A stretch of 64,000 nt of DNA from Amycolatopsis sp. QT-25 (GTDB taxonomy: Bacteria; Actinomycetota; Actinomycetes; Mycobacteriales; Pseudonocardiaceae): the NCBI RefSeq assembly GCF_029369745.1, contig NZ_CP120210.1, forward strand, positions 992,001 to 1,056,000. Reading direction: 5' to 3'. The number at the start of each line of letters is the position of its first letter. Position 1 is the stretch's first letter. Below are positions 50,862 to 58,774 of this stretch, piece after piece. A program made the position numbers and the translations under genes. Below the pieces are notes generated by a model, which had not been told where the DNA came from, ran no database searches, and saw nothing but the letters and a program-made list of their open reading frames with translations.

Positions 50862-53365
50862 TGCGGAAGCTCGTCGTCGCGGGACATGGCATGGTCGCAC
50901 ACCGGCTCGTCGAAGCGGTGCGCGCGGAGGACGAGACCGGCGAATGGCGGATCGTGGTCCTCGCCGAGGAGGGACGGCCCGCTTACGACCGTGTCGCGCT
51001 GACGTCCTATGTGGACGCCTGGGATCCCGCGTCCCTCGCTTTGGCAGGCGCGGACTACGCGGGCGACTCGCTGGTCGAGCTGCGGCTCGGCGACGCGGTC
51101 GCCTCGGTGGACCGGGAGCGCAAGACCGTCGTCACCGAGTCCGGATACGAGCAGCCGTACGACGTGCTCGTCCTCGCGACCGGTTCACGGCCGTTCGTCC
51201 CGCCGGTGCCGGGACACGACCTTCCTGGCTGCTTCGTCTACCGGACGATCGAAGACCTCGACGCCATCCGGGAAGCCGCCCAGCGGCCCGGGCGCGGACG
51301 TCGTTCGGCGGTCGTCATCGGTGGCGGGCTGCTGGGGTTGGAAGCGGCGAAGGCGTTGCGGGACATGGGTCTCTCGCCGCATGTGGTGGAGATGGCGCCG
51401 CGGCTGATGCCGCTGCAGGTCGACGAGGGCGGGGGCGGTCTGCTCCGGCGGCTGATCACCGACCTCGGCGTGACCGTCCACACGGGAACCTCGACCGACG
51501 CCATCGAGCCGGACGGCGAACGCTACCTCGCGCGGCTCGGCAACGGCACCGAACTCGACGTCGACCTGGTCGTGTTCTCCGCCGGTATCCGGCCGCGGGA
51601 CGATCTGGCGCGCTCGTCCGGGCTCGAAGTCGGCGCGCGGGGCGGGGTCCTGGTCGACGACGCCTGCCGGACGTCCGATCCGGCGGTGTACGCGATCGGG
51701 GAATGCGCGGCCGTGCACGGCAAGGTGTACGGCATCGTGGCGCCCGGGTACGCGATGGCGGAGATCGTCGCGGCGCGGCTGACCGGTGGCGAGGGCACGT
51801 TCCCCGAGCCGGACATGTCGACGAAGCTCAAGCTCATGGGTGTCGACGTCGCCAGCTTCGGTGACGCGCACGCGGCGACCGAGGGCGCGCTCGAGGTCGC
51901 GTTCAACGACGCGGTCGCCGGGACGTACAAGAAGCTCGTCGTCTCCGACGACTCGAAGACGTTGCTCGGCGGGGTGCTGGTCGGTGACGCGAGCGAATTC
52001 GACACGCTCCGGGCGATGGTCGGCAGGCCGCTGCCCGCCGAACCCGGCGCGATCCTCGCCCCGGCGGGCGGTGGGGCGGCGGTCGGGGTCGACGCGTTGC
52101 CCGACGCCGCGCAGATCTGTTCGTGCAACGCGGTTTCCAAGGGCGCGATCACGCACGCGATCACCGAGCAGGGGTGCGATTCGGTCGCCAAGGTCAAGGG
52201 CTGCACCCGCGCGGGGACGGCATGCGGATCGTGTGTCCCGCTGCTGGGCAAGCTGCTGACGGCTTGCGGCGTCGAGCAGTCGAAGGCGCTGTGCGAGCAC
52301 TTCGGCCAGTCGCGCGCGGAGCTGTTCCAGATCCTCCAGGCCACACGGATCACCACGTTCAGCGAGACGATCGACCGCTACGGCACCGGAACCGGCTGCG
52401 CCGTCTGCAAACCGGTGATCGCGTCCATCCTGGCCACCCTGGGCAACGGGCACATCCTCGCCGGCGAGCAGGCGACCTTGCAGGACACGAACGACAAGTT
52501 CCTCGCGAACCTGCAGCGCAACGGGACCTACTCGGTCGTCCCGCGGATCCCCGGCGGTGAGGTCACGCCGGAGAAGCTCCTGGTGATCGCGCAGGTGGCG
52601 ATGGATTTCGGGCTGTACACCAAGATCACCGGTGGACAGCGGATCGACCTGTTCGGCGCCACCCTCGACCAGCTCCCGCTGATCTGGCGGCGGCTCGTGG
52701 ACGCCGGTTTCGAATCGGGACACGCGTACGGGAAGTCGTTGCGCACGGTGAAGTCCTGTGTCGGTTCGACGTGGTGCCGCTACGGCGTGCAGGACAGCGT
52801 CGGGCTCGCGATCGAGCTGGAGCTGCGCTACCGCGGCCTTCGGTCGCCGCACAAGCTGAAGTCCGCCGTTTCGGGTTGCGCGCGGGAATGCGCCGAGGCG
52901 CGGAGCAAGGACTTCGGTGTCATCGCCACCGACAAGGGCTGGAACCTTTACGTGGGCGGGAACGGCGGCGCGACCCCGCGGCACGCGAACCTGCTTCTGT
53001 CCGAAGTGGACACCGAGACGCTGATCCGCACGATCGACCGGTTCCTGATGTTCTACGTCCGCACGGCCGACCGCCTGCAGCGCACCGCGCCGTGGGTCGA
53101 GGAGATGGAGGGCGGGCTCGACCACCTGCGCGCGGTGATCGTCGACGACAAGCTCGGCATCTGTGAGGACCTCGACGCGGCGATGGCCAAGCACGTCGGC
53201 GACTACGCCGACGAGTGGCGCGGTGTGCTGGAAGACCCGGAGAAGCTGGCGAAGTTCAGCTCGTTCGTCAACGCGCCGGGCACGCCGGATCCGACGATCT
53301 CGTTCCGTACCGAACGCGACCAGAAGGTGCCCGTGCTGCTGGGCATCCCGGAGGTGAACCAGTGA
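50861..53365 (+). CDS. nirB: NADH-dependent nitrite reductase large subunit
   Basis: An 834-residue siroheme enzyme that reduces nitrite to ammonium. N-terminal FAD/NAD domain (VVAGHGMVAHRLVEAV; VIGGGLLGLEAAKAL); two BFD-like [2Fe-2S] segments (CSCNAVSKG near 420 and GTGCAVCKP near 511); the ferredoxin half-domain; and siroheme/4Fe-4S ligands SCVGSTWCRYG (near 633) and SGCARECAE (near 672). Siroheme requires uroporphyrinogen III, relevant to nearby HemD-like genes. GTGA overlap with nirD. Confidence 0.94.
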   Translation: MRKLVVAGHGMVAHRLVEAVRAEDETGEWRIVVLAEEGRPAYDRVALTSYVDAWDPASLALAGADYAGDSLVELRLGDAVASVDRERKTVVTESGYEQPYDVLVLATGSRPFVPPVPGHDLPGCFVYRTIEDLDAIREAAQRPGRGRRSAVVIGGGLLGLEAAKALRDMGLSPHVVEMAPRLMPLQVDEGGGGLLRRLITDLGVTVHTGTSTDAIEPDGERYLARLGNGTELDVDLVVFSAGIRPRDDLARSSGLEVGARGGVLVDDACRTSDPAVYAIGECAAVHGKVYGIVAPGYAMAEIVAARLTGGEGTFPEPDMSTKLKLMGVDVASFGDAHAATEGALEVAFNDAVAGTYKKLVVSDDSKTLLGGVLVGDASEFDTLRAMVGRPLPAEPGAILAPAGGGAAVGVDALPDAAQICSCNAVSKGAITHAITEQGCDSVAKVKGCTRAGTACGSCVPLLGKLLTACGVEQSKALCEHFGQSRAELFQILQATRITTFSETIDRYGTGTGCAVCKPVIASILATLGNGHILAGEQATLQDTNDKFLANLQRNGTYSVVPRIPGGEVTPEKLLVIAQVAMDFGLYTKITGGQRIDLFGATLDQLPLIWRRLVDAGFESGHAYGKSLRTVKSCVGSTWCRYGVQDSVGLAIELELRYRGLRSPHKLKSAVSGCARECAEARSKDFGVIATDKGWNLYVGGNGGATPRHANLLLSEVDTETLIRTIDRFLMFYVRTADRLQRTAPWVEEMEGGLDHLRAVIVDDKLGICEDLDAAMAKHVGDYADEWRGVLEDPEKLAKFSSFVNAPGTPDPTISFRTERDQKVPVLLGIPEVNQ

Positions 53366-53718
53366 CGACCTCGATCGAGCGCACCTGGACCGCCGTCTGC
53401 GCGGCGGGGGCCGTCCCCGAATGGTCCGGTGTCGCCGCCCTGCTCGACGGCGACGTGCAGGTGGCGATCTTCCGGCTGCCCGGTGACCGGTGGTACGCGC
53501 TGTCCAATCTGGACCCGGTCAGCGGTGCCGCGGTGCTTTCGCGGGGGATCGTCGGCGACGCGGGCGGGGTTCCCGTGGTGGCGTCACCGGTGTACAAGGA
53601 ACGCTTCGACCTGCGGACCGGATCATGTCTTGACGCCGAGGGCGTCTCGGTCGAGGTGTATCGGGTGCGGGTCTCCGGCGGTGTGGTGGAGGTGGAAGCT
53701 CGTGGTGTCTGTCGGTGA
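53362..53718 (+). CDS. nirD: Nitrite reductase small subunit
   Basis: A 118-residue NirD with a Rieske-like beta fold (VQVAIFRLPGDRWYALSNLDP; VPVVASPVYKERFDLRTGSC). The CxH/CxxH ligands of true Rieske proteins are absent, as usual for NirD. GTG start overlaps the nirB stop (GTGA). Last gene of the tightly coupled cluster. Confidence 0.9.
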   Translation: MTTSIERTWTAVCAAGAVPEWSGVAALLDGDVQVAIFRLPGDRWYALSNLDPVSGAAVLSRGIVGDAGGVPVVASPVYKERFDLRTGSCLDAEGVSVEVYRVRVSGGVVEVEARGVCR

Positions 53719-53765
53719 ACCCGCGGCCGCACTCGACGTCGGCAGGGCGCGACCTGGTCATACCG

Positions 53766-53781
53766 GTCACCGTGGGGAAAT
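53766..53781 (+). promoter_or_regulatory. Candidate GlnR half-site pair upstream of nnaR
   Basis: GTCAC-N6-GAAAT at 53766-53781 matches the GlnR pattern gTnAC-N6-GaAAC at 9 of 10 conserved positions, 102 bases before the nnaR start. The 165-base gap after nirD could therefore hold an independent nnaR promoter. Confidence 0.5.
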
Positions 53782-53883
53782 GAGGCGCCCTGCCACCGCG
53801 GTCGCGGGGCCTGCGGCCGGGGCGGGTTCACGCTTCTCGTCGCCATCAGTGGTACGACTCAGCTCCGCCAAAAGGCATTCACC

Positions 53884-54987
53884 GTGACAGAAGTCCTTCC
53901 CCTGGCGGGATTCGTCATCGGGATCACGGCGGCGCGGCGGGCTGACGAGCTCGGCGCGCTGTTCGTGCGTAGGGGTGCGACCGTGCGCTACGGCCCGGCC
54001 ATCCGGATCGTGCCGCTCGCCGACGACACCGAACTGCGGTCGGCCACCATGCGACTGCTGGAGGGCCGCGTCGACGTCGTCGTCGCGACGACCGGGATCG
54101 GCTTCCGCGGCTGGGTCGAGGCGGCCGAAGGCTGGGGACTGGGGGAGGAGCTGCTGGCCCGGCTGGAGAAGTCTTCGTTGCTGGCGCGTGGTCCGAAGGC
54201 CAAGGGCGCGATCCGCGCGGCCGGGCTTTCGGAGAACTACTCGCCGGCGTCGGAGAGCAACGCCGAGGTGCTGCGGCATCTGCTCGATTCCGGTGTGGAC
54301 GGTCAGCGGATCGCGGTGCAGCTGCACGGCGAGCCGCTTCCGTACTTCGTGGACAGTCTGCGTGCCGCGGGTGCCGAGGTGATCGAGGTCCCGGTGTACC
54401 GCTGGGTGGGTCCGGCCGATCCCGGGCCGCTGGACCGGTTGCTGGACGCCGTCCTCGACGGCTCGGTGGACGCGTTGCCGTTCACGAGCGCCCCCGCCGC
54501 CGCGTCACTGCTGGCGGTGGCGAGGCGGACCGGGCGGTTGCCGGGAATCGTGCGGGCACTGGAGAAGCGGGTCGTGGCGGCCTGCGTCGGGCCGATCACC
54601 GCGGCACCGCTGGCCGCGCTCGGGATCCCGACGGTCCAGCCCGCGCGGTCGCGGATCGGGGCGTTGGCGCGGACGGTGTCCGACGTGCTCGAAGCCCGTT
54701 CACCACGGTTGCGGGCGGGCGGCCGCGGTATTGAACTGCGGGGTCAGGCGGCGCTGGTCGACGGACAGTGGTGCGACCTCGCGCCCGCGCCGATGGCGAT
54801 GCTGCGGGCGCTGGCGGAGTCGCCGGGGCGGGTGTTCTCCCGGCGGGAACTGGTCGCCGCGTTGCCTGACGGCGGCGAGGAACACGCCGTCGAGACCGCC
54901 ATCGGTCGCCTGCGGAGCTCCCTGGGGTCGCCGAAGCTCGTCCAGACGGTGGTGAAACGCGGCTACCGCCTGGCCGTCGACTCGTGA
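53884..54987 (+). CDS. nnaR: HemD-type nitrate-assimilation regulator NnaR
   Basis: A 367-residue fusion: a uroporphyrinogen-III synthase-like domain (about 1-260; RYGPAIRIVPLADDTELR, VVVATTGIGFRGW, VDALPFTSAPAAASLL) and an OmpR-type winged-helix DNA-binding domain (about 275-365; MAMLRALAESPGRVFSRREL, GEEHAVETAIGRLRSSLG, VKRGYRLAVDS). This is the architecture of NnaR, a co-activator with GlnR in Streptomyces and Mycobacterium smegmatis. GTG start, no obvious ribosome site. It may also sense a tetrapyrrole. Follows nirD by 165 bases. Confidence 0.88.
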   Translation: MTEVLPLAGFVIGITAARRADELGALFVRRGATVRYGPAIRIVPLADDTELRSATMRLLEGRVDVVVATTGIGFRGWVEAAEGWGLGEELLARLEKSSLLARGPKAKGAIRAAGLSENYSPASESNAEVLRHLLDSGVDGQRIAVQLHGEPLPYFVDSLRAAGAEVIEVPVYRWVGPADPGPLDRLLDAVLDGSVDALPFTSAPAAASLLAVARRTGRLPGIVRALEKRVVAACVGPITAAPLAALGIPTVQPARSRIGALARTVSDVLEARSPRLRAGGRGIELRGQAALVDGQWCDLAPAPMAMLRALAESPGRVFSRRELVAALPDGGEEHAVETAIGRLRSSLGSPKLVQTVVKRGYRLAVDS

Positions 54988-54997
54988 CCACCCCCGC

Positions 54998-55060
54998 CGC
55001 AATTCGTCACCTACTTGCGGAGGTCACGCGGGCGGTGGCGCAAGTAGGTGACGATTTGCG
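54998..55060. repeat. Family A inverted repeat after nnaR
   Basis: Units at 54998-55019 and 55039-55060 are inverted copies of CGCAATTCGTCACCTACTTG (one mismatch), with a 19-base spacer. It begins 11 bases after the nnaR stop. The 375-base gap to the next stop (54988-55362) also holds the CAAG/CTTG array and a tandem pair of family A units. Confidence 0.88.
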
Positions 55061-55146
55061 GGCCGAGGCACGTCAACTTTCTGAGACGGACACCGGATGA
55101 TGGTGACACGATCGGACACGGAGAGTCAACGAAACTTACCCGAAAT

Positions 55147-55244
55147 GGCAACTTGTCCCAGTGGGGCAAGTTGGCCCTGTAGGCAAGTTTGTGCACAAGT
55201 CCGGCTTGTCCGTAGCGGGCAAGCTGCCTTCCGGACAACTTTCC
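55147..55244. repeat. Array of about seven CAAG/CTTG boxes in alternating orientation
   Basis: The 98-base stretch contains CAACTTG (55149) and CAAGTTG (55167), a perfect seven-base dyad; GGCAAGTTTG (55182); the perfect palindrome TTGTGCACAA (55189-55198); CCGGCTTGTCC and GGGCAAGCTG, whose CTTGTCC/GGGCAAG arms pair with one mismatch (55205-55223); and GGACAACTTTCC (55233-55244). Box spacing is irregular (about 10-20 bases). GC content is lower than around. It lies between convergent genes and has no credible coding frame. Function unknown. Confidence 0.72.
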
Positions 55245-55284
55245 GCTGCGAGTGTAGACGTGTGTCCTCTCGGAGTCCGCCGGT

Positions 55285-55339
55285 CGCAAGTAGGTGACGA
55301 ATTGCGGCGGGGGGCGGCGCAAGTGGGTGACGAATTGCG
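55285..55339. repeat. Family A units in direct tandem
   Basis: Two copies (55285-55306, 55318-55339) of the family A unit point the same way: CGCAAGTAGGTGACGAATTG and CGCAAGTGGGTGACGAATTG, each followed by CG, 11 bases apart. Unlike other loci they cannot pair as one long stem, although each carries the CGCAA/TTGCG ends. Distance from the next stop (55363) is 23 bases. Confidence 0.88.
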
Positions 55340-55362
55340 GGGAGGGGGGAGGGGGGTGGGGG

Positions 55363-56481
55363 TCAGGAGAAGGTGACGCGGTGGTCGGGGAACTCGCGGG
55401 CGGCGGCGACGCGGGCCGCCTCCTCTTCGGCCGCTTTCCGCACGGCAGGGCGGAGCGCGTCGAACGGGGTGACGGTGAAGTCGAGCCGCTTCTTCCCACT
55501 CGCCTTGGCCCGCCACACACCGGCGATCTCGCCGCCGGCCAGCAGCGCGCCGGGACTGCCGAGGATCTTCCAGACCGCTTTCTGCCGGGCCTTGTCCGGC
55601 ACCAGCACGGCACGGTCACGGGCCTGGACGAACGGGTCCAGCGGCGGGAGCAGGCGCACCACGTCCGGTTCCGGCGGCTTCTCCAGCAGCGGCACCCGGT
55701 CTTCCGGAAGGAACGCCTTCTTGCCCTCGACCCGGACCTCGGCCAGGCCGGACGGCCACATCGCGTCGACCACGGTGCGGGTCGTTCCGACGTAGGCGGC
55801 GGCGTCCCCGGGGGCGGCCGGACCGTTGATCCGCAGGTAGCCCTCGACGACGCGTCTGGCCGCCTCGACGTCCGGCGACGTGTTGAGCCGGCCACGCTTC
55901 TCCAGCGGTGCCAACGTCGCCGGGGTCGCGCCCGCCTCCAGCCGGACCCCGGCGTGGATCGACGCGACCCGCATCAGCTGCTCGTGGACGTGCACGACAC
56001 CGCAGCCGCGGCAGGCGTACGACAGGCCTTCGGGGATCAGTTTCGTGACCGCGCCGCTCACCGTGCCCTTGGCCAGCGGACCGGTGACGACCTCTCGGAT
56101 CGCCTTCGCGGCGGTGAACAGCGCGTCCGTCGCGGACCTGCCCGCGTCCTCGACCTGCTTGCGCTGCCAGAGGATCCGCGCCATCGCGTCCTTCTCGTCG
56201 AGCGGCACGAGTGCGGCCCGGATCGTGTCCAGCTCCGCGCGACGGTGGAAATGCGGCGCGCCGCGATGCGTCCACGCGAGCACGAAACGCTCGTCGTCCC
56301 ACACCTCGGGCGTGATGTCACCGTCGACCCGGGCGGCGAGACCCAGCAGGGCGGTGTCCCGCACGGAATCCTGCAGCCCGAGGTCGAACACGGCCGCCGC
56401 GGCCGGATCCGTCTCCTCGCGGTGCAGTCCGTGCGCCGCGATCCGGTACGCCAGCACCTGCTCGCGATCGACCTCGAGCAC
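55363..56481 (-). CDS. HTH_42 (AlkX/YcaQ-type) winged-helix DNA-binding protein
   Basis: A 372-residue protein of the winged-helix HTH_42 family, which includes the DNA-crosslink glycosylases AlkZ and YcaQ. Family blocks are LAYRIAAHGL, AWTHRGAPHFHRR (the usual RGTLH region), LRINGPAAPGDAAAYVG and LLPPLDPFVQARDRAVLVPD. The catalytic QxQ of AlkZ is not evident, so glycosylase activity is uncertain. It is followed by the DUF3224 gene upstream on the same strand (10 bases). Confidence 0.83.
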   Translation of the reverse strand: MLEVDREQVLAYRIAAHGLHREETDPAAAAVFDLGLQDSVRDTALLGLAARVDGDITPEVWDDERFVLAWTHRGAPHFHRRAELDTIRAALVPLDEKDAMARILWQRKQVEDAGRSATDALFTAAKAIREVVTGPLAKGTVSGAVTKLIPEGLSYACRGCGVVHVHEQLMRVASIHAGVRLEAGATPATLAPLEKRGRLNTSPDVEAARRVVEGYLRINGPAAPGDAAAYVGTTRTVVDAMWPSGLAEVRVEGKKAFLPEDRVPLLEKPPEPDVVRLLPPLDPFVQARDRAVLVPDKARQKAVWKILGSPGALLAGGEIAGVWRAKASGKKRLDFTVTPFDALRPAVRKAAEEEAARVAAAREFPDHRVTFS

Positions 56482-56490
56482 TGGTCCTCC

Positions 56491-56886
56491 CTACAGCGAG
56501 AAGGCGAACGTGTAGGACATCGTCGGCTCGCCGGGCGCGCCGGTCGTGGTACCGGTGCCGGTGATCCCGGCGAGTTCACCCGTTCCGGAGCCCTCGACGA
56601 CCGTGAACGTCGACAAGATGCCCTTCGCGTCGAACCCGGTCTCGTGCTTGATCACGAAGCTTCCCTTGCGTCCGTCCACACTGCCTTCGATGCGTTCGAG
56701 GCCGGGGGACGTCGTTCCGTCGCCGTCGAAGCCTTCACCCGCGTAGTACAGCAGGTAATCGATGACCGCTTCGCCTTCGATCAGCCCGCTGTAGGTGAAC
56801 GTGGCGTGCGCGTGAGCCACGCGCGGAGCGCCCTCCGCGCCGCTGACGAGGGCTTCTTCCCAATTTTTCGTGGCGAACGTGTTCAT
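56491..56886 (-). CDS. DUF3224 family protein
   Basis: A 131-residue beta-barrel type protein: HAHATFTYSGLIEGEAVIDYLL, LERIEGSVDGRKGSFVIKHE and GTGELAGITGTGTTT match DUF3224. ATG 56886 with AGGA upstream; longer starts lack a site. It is divergent from the WYL regulator, 63 bases apart, a common pairing. Function unknown. Confidence 0.83.
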   Translation of the reverse strand: MNTFATKNWEEALVSGAEGAPRVAHAHATFTYSGLIEGEAVIDYLLYYAGEGFDGDGTTSPGLERIEGSVDGRKGSFVIKHETGFDAKGILSTFTVVEGSGTGELAGITGTGTTTGAPGEPTMSYTFAFSL

Positions 56887-56910
56887 GGGGTTCATCCTGC
56901 CGGCCATACC

Positions 56911-56928
56911 TGTCAGGTCATGTCAGGT
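56911..56928. promoter_or_regulatory. Direct repeat in the DUF3224-WYL promoter
   Basis: TGTCAGGTCATGTCAGGT: the octamer TGTCAGGT occurs twice with a period of 10 bases, about one DNA turn, between the two start codons. Good candidate binding site of the adjacent WYL-type regulator. Confidence 0.55.
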
Positions 56929-56949
56929 TTTCGGGGGATACTGGACCGC

Positions 56950-57918
56950 ATGCGTGCGAGCAGACTCCTGTCGGTCCTCCTCCTGCTGCAGAACCGCGGC
57001 CGGATGACGGCTGAGGAGCTGGCGACCGAGCTGGAGGTCTCGGTCCGCACGGTTTACCGCGACGTCGAGGCGCTGTCCGCGGCGGGCGTGCCGGTGTACG
57101 CCGACCGCGGGCGCACGGGCGGATATCAGCTGATCGAGGGCTACCGCACGCGGCTGACCGGGCTGACCGAAGAGGAGGCGCAATCGCTTTCGCTGGCGGG
57201 TCTGCCGGGCGCGGCCGCCGAACTCGGGCTGGGCACGGTCCTCGCCGCCGCGCAGCTCAAACTGCACGCGGCCATGCCCGCGGAGTTGCGTGCCGGCGCG
57301 AGCAAGGTCGCCGACCGGTTCTATCTGGACGTCCCCGGCTGGCATCGCGGGATCGAGAGCCTGCCGCGACTGTCCGAACTGGCCGACGCGGTCTGGCACG
57401 CGCGGCGGATCAAGGTCCGGTACGAACGCTGGGGGCAGCGGAAGGTCGATCGCGTCCTCGATCCGCTGGGCCTGATCCTCAAGGCGGGGAACTGGTATCT
57501 CGCGGCGCGGTGCGACGGGTCCGACCGGACCTACCGGGTCTCCCGCATCGAGGAGCTGGACGATCTCGGCGAGACCTTCGAGCGGCCGTCCGGCTTCGAC
57601 CTCGCGCGCTACTGGCAGGAGTGGTCGGAGCAGTTCGAACAGCGGATGTACTCGCGAGTGGCGGTGGTCCGGCTGAACGAGTTCGCCCGCATACTGATGC
57701 CGATCCATCTCGGAGCAGTCGGCGCACGGGCGGTGCGGGAAGCGGACGCCGAGCCGGACGAAAACGGCTGGCTGACGATGGAACTGCCGGTGGAACCGGG
57801 AGAGCCGGCCGTCGGCGAACTGCTGCGGTTCGGCGGGAACCTCGAAGTGCTCGAACCGCCGGAGCTGCGCGAGCGGCTGGCGGAGGAGATCAGGAAGATG
57901 GGCGCGCGTTATGGCTGA
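56950..57918 (+). CDS. YafY-type HTH/WYL-domain transcriptional regulator
   Basis: A 322-residue regulator with N-terminal HTH_11 (MTAEELATELEVSVRTVYRD, about 19-38) and a WYL-domain in the middle (YERWGQRKVDRVLDPLGL...GNWYLAARCDGSDRTYRVSRI). WYL domains bind nucleic acid or other ligands. The ATG at 56950 follows the operator-like repeat. It overlaps the downstream HemD-like gene by eight bases (ATGGCTGA) so both are translated together. Confidence 0.88.
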   Translation: MRASRLLSVLLLLQNRGRMTAEELATELEVSVRTVYRDVEALSAAGVPVYADRGRTGGYQLIEGYRTRLTGLTEEEAQSLSLAGLPGAAAELGLGTVLAAAQLKLHAAMPAELRAGASKVADRFYLDVPGWHRGIESLPRLSELADAVWHARRIKVRYERWGQRKVDRVLDPLGLILKAGNWYLAARCDGSDRTYRVSRIEELDDLGETFERPSGFDLARYWQEWSEQFEQRMYSRVAVVRLNEFARILMPIHLGAVGARAVREADAEPDENGWLTMELPVEPGEPAVGELLRFGGNLEVLEPPELRERLAEEIRKMGARYG

Positions 57919-58720
57919 CCTGACCGGCATCACGATCGGGATCACCGCGGAGCGGCGGGCGGAAGACTTCATCGGCGCGCTGACGCGGCACGGCGCGACA
58001 GTGCTGCACGCGCCCACCATCCGCATCGTCCCGTTGCCCGACGACACCGAACTGCGGGCGGCGACGGACGCCGTACTGGGCGGACCGGTCGGGTTCACCG
58101 CGGTCACCACCGGCGCCGGGTTCCGTGGCTGGCTTTCGGCGGCCGAAGGCTGGGGACTGCGCGAACCGTTGCTGGAGCGGCTGGCGGCGTCACGGATCTT
58201 CGTGCGCGGACCGAAAGCGGCCGGCGCGGTGCGCGGCGAGGGGTTGCGTGAGGAGTTCTCCGCGCCCGAGGAAAGCAACGCGGAACTGTTCGAAGGCTTG
58301 CGCGCCGCCGGGATTCGCGGGGCACGGGTCGCCGTCCAGCTGCACGGAACCCTGCTGCCCGAACTCACCGGTTCGCTGCGGGACGCGGGCGCGGAGGTCG
58401 TCCAGGCTCAGCCGTACCGCTGGCTTTCGCCCGCCGACGTCGGACCTGTGCACGCTCTCGTCGAAAGTGTGCTTTCCGGACGCGTGCAGGCGTTGGCCTT
58501 CACCTCCGCTCCGGCGGCCGCGAACCTGCTCACGCTGGCGGGTTCGCGGCGTGAGGAACTCCTTGCCGCACTGCGAGGTCCGGTGCTGTGCGCGTGCGTC
58601 GGACCGGTGACCGCGGCGCCGTTGGAAGCCGCCGGGATAGCGACCGTCCAGCCCGAACGTCAGCGGCTCGGCGCGCTGGTCAAACTTCTCGTCGCGGAAC
58701 TGCGCATTCGGCCGTCTTGA
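57911..58720 (+). CDS. Uroporphyrinogen-III synthase-like protein (HemD paralogue of NnaR)
   Basis: A 269-residue HemD-like protein parallel in sequence to the N-terminal domain of NnaR: PTIRIVPLPDDTELRAATDAV, TAVTTGAGFRGWLSAAEGWGL, FTSAPAAANLLTLA and VTAAPLEAAGIATVQPER. The winged-helix domain of NnaR is missing. It could be a true enzyme for siroheme synthesis or a non-DNA-binding paralogue that modulates NnaR. The ATG overlaps the WYL regulator stop by eight bases. Confidence 0.85.
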   Translation: MADLTGITIGITAERRAEDFIGALTRHGATVLHAPTIRIVPLPDDTELRAATDAVLGGPVGFTAVTTGAGFRGWLSAAEGWGLREPLLERLAASRIFVRGPKAAGAVRGEGLREEFSAPEESNAELFEGLRAAGIRGARVAVQLHGTLLPELTGSLRDAGAEVVQAQPYRWLSPADVGPVHALVESVLSGRVQALAFTSAPAAANLLTLAGSRREELLAALRGPVLCACVGPVTAAPLEAAGIATVQPERQRLGALVKLLVAELRIRPS

Positions 58721-58774
58721 CGCGGCTAGTCCGCTTTGCCAGGCTCGACACATCGGACGCGGGGAGGGCGGCGG

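Noticed and set aside
51185-53194. 669-codon antisense frame within nirB
   Set aside because: The sense protein has all nirB motifs; the antisense product is low complexity.
55147-55339. CRISPR-like array
   Set aside because: Repeats are inverted as well as direct, spacing is irregular and there are no cas genes.
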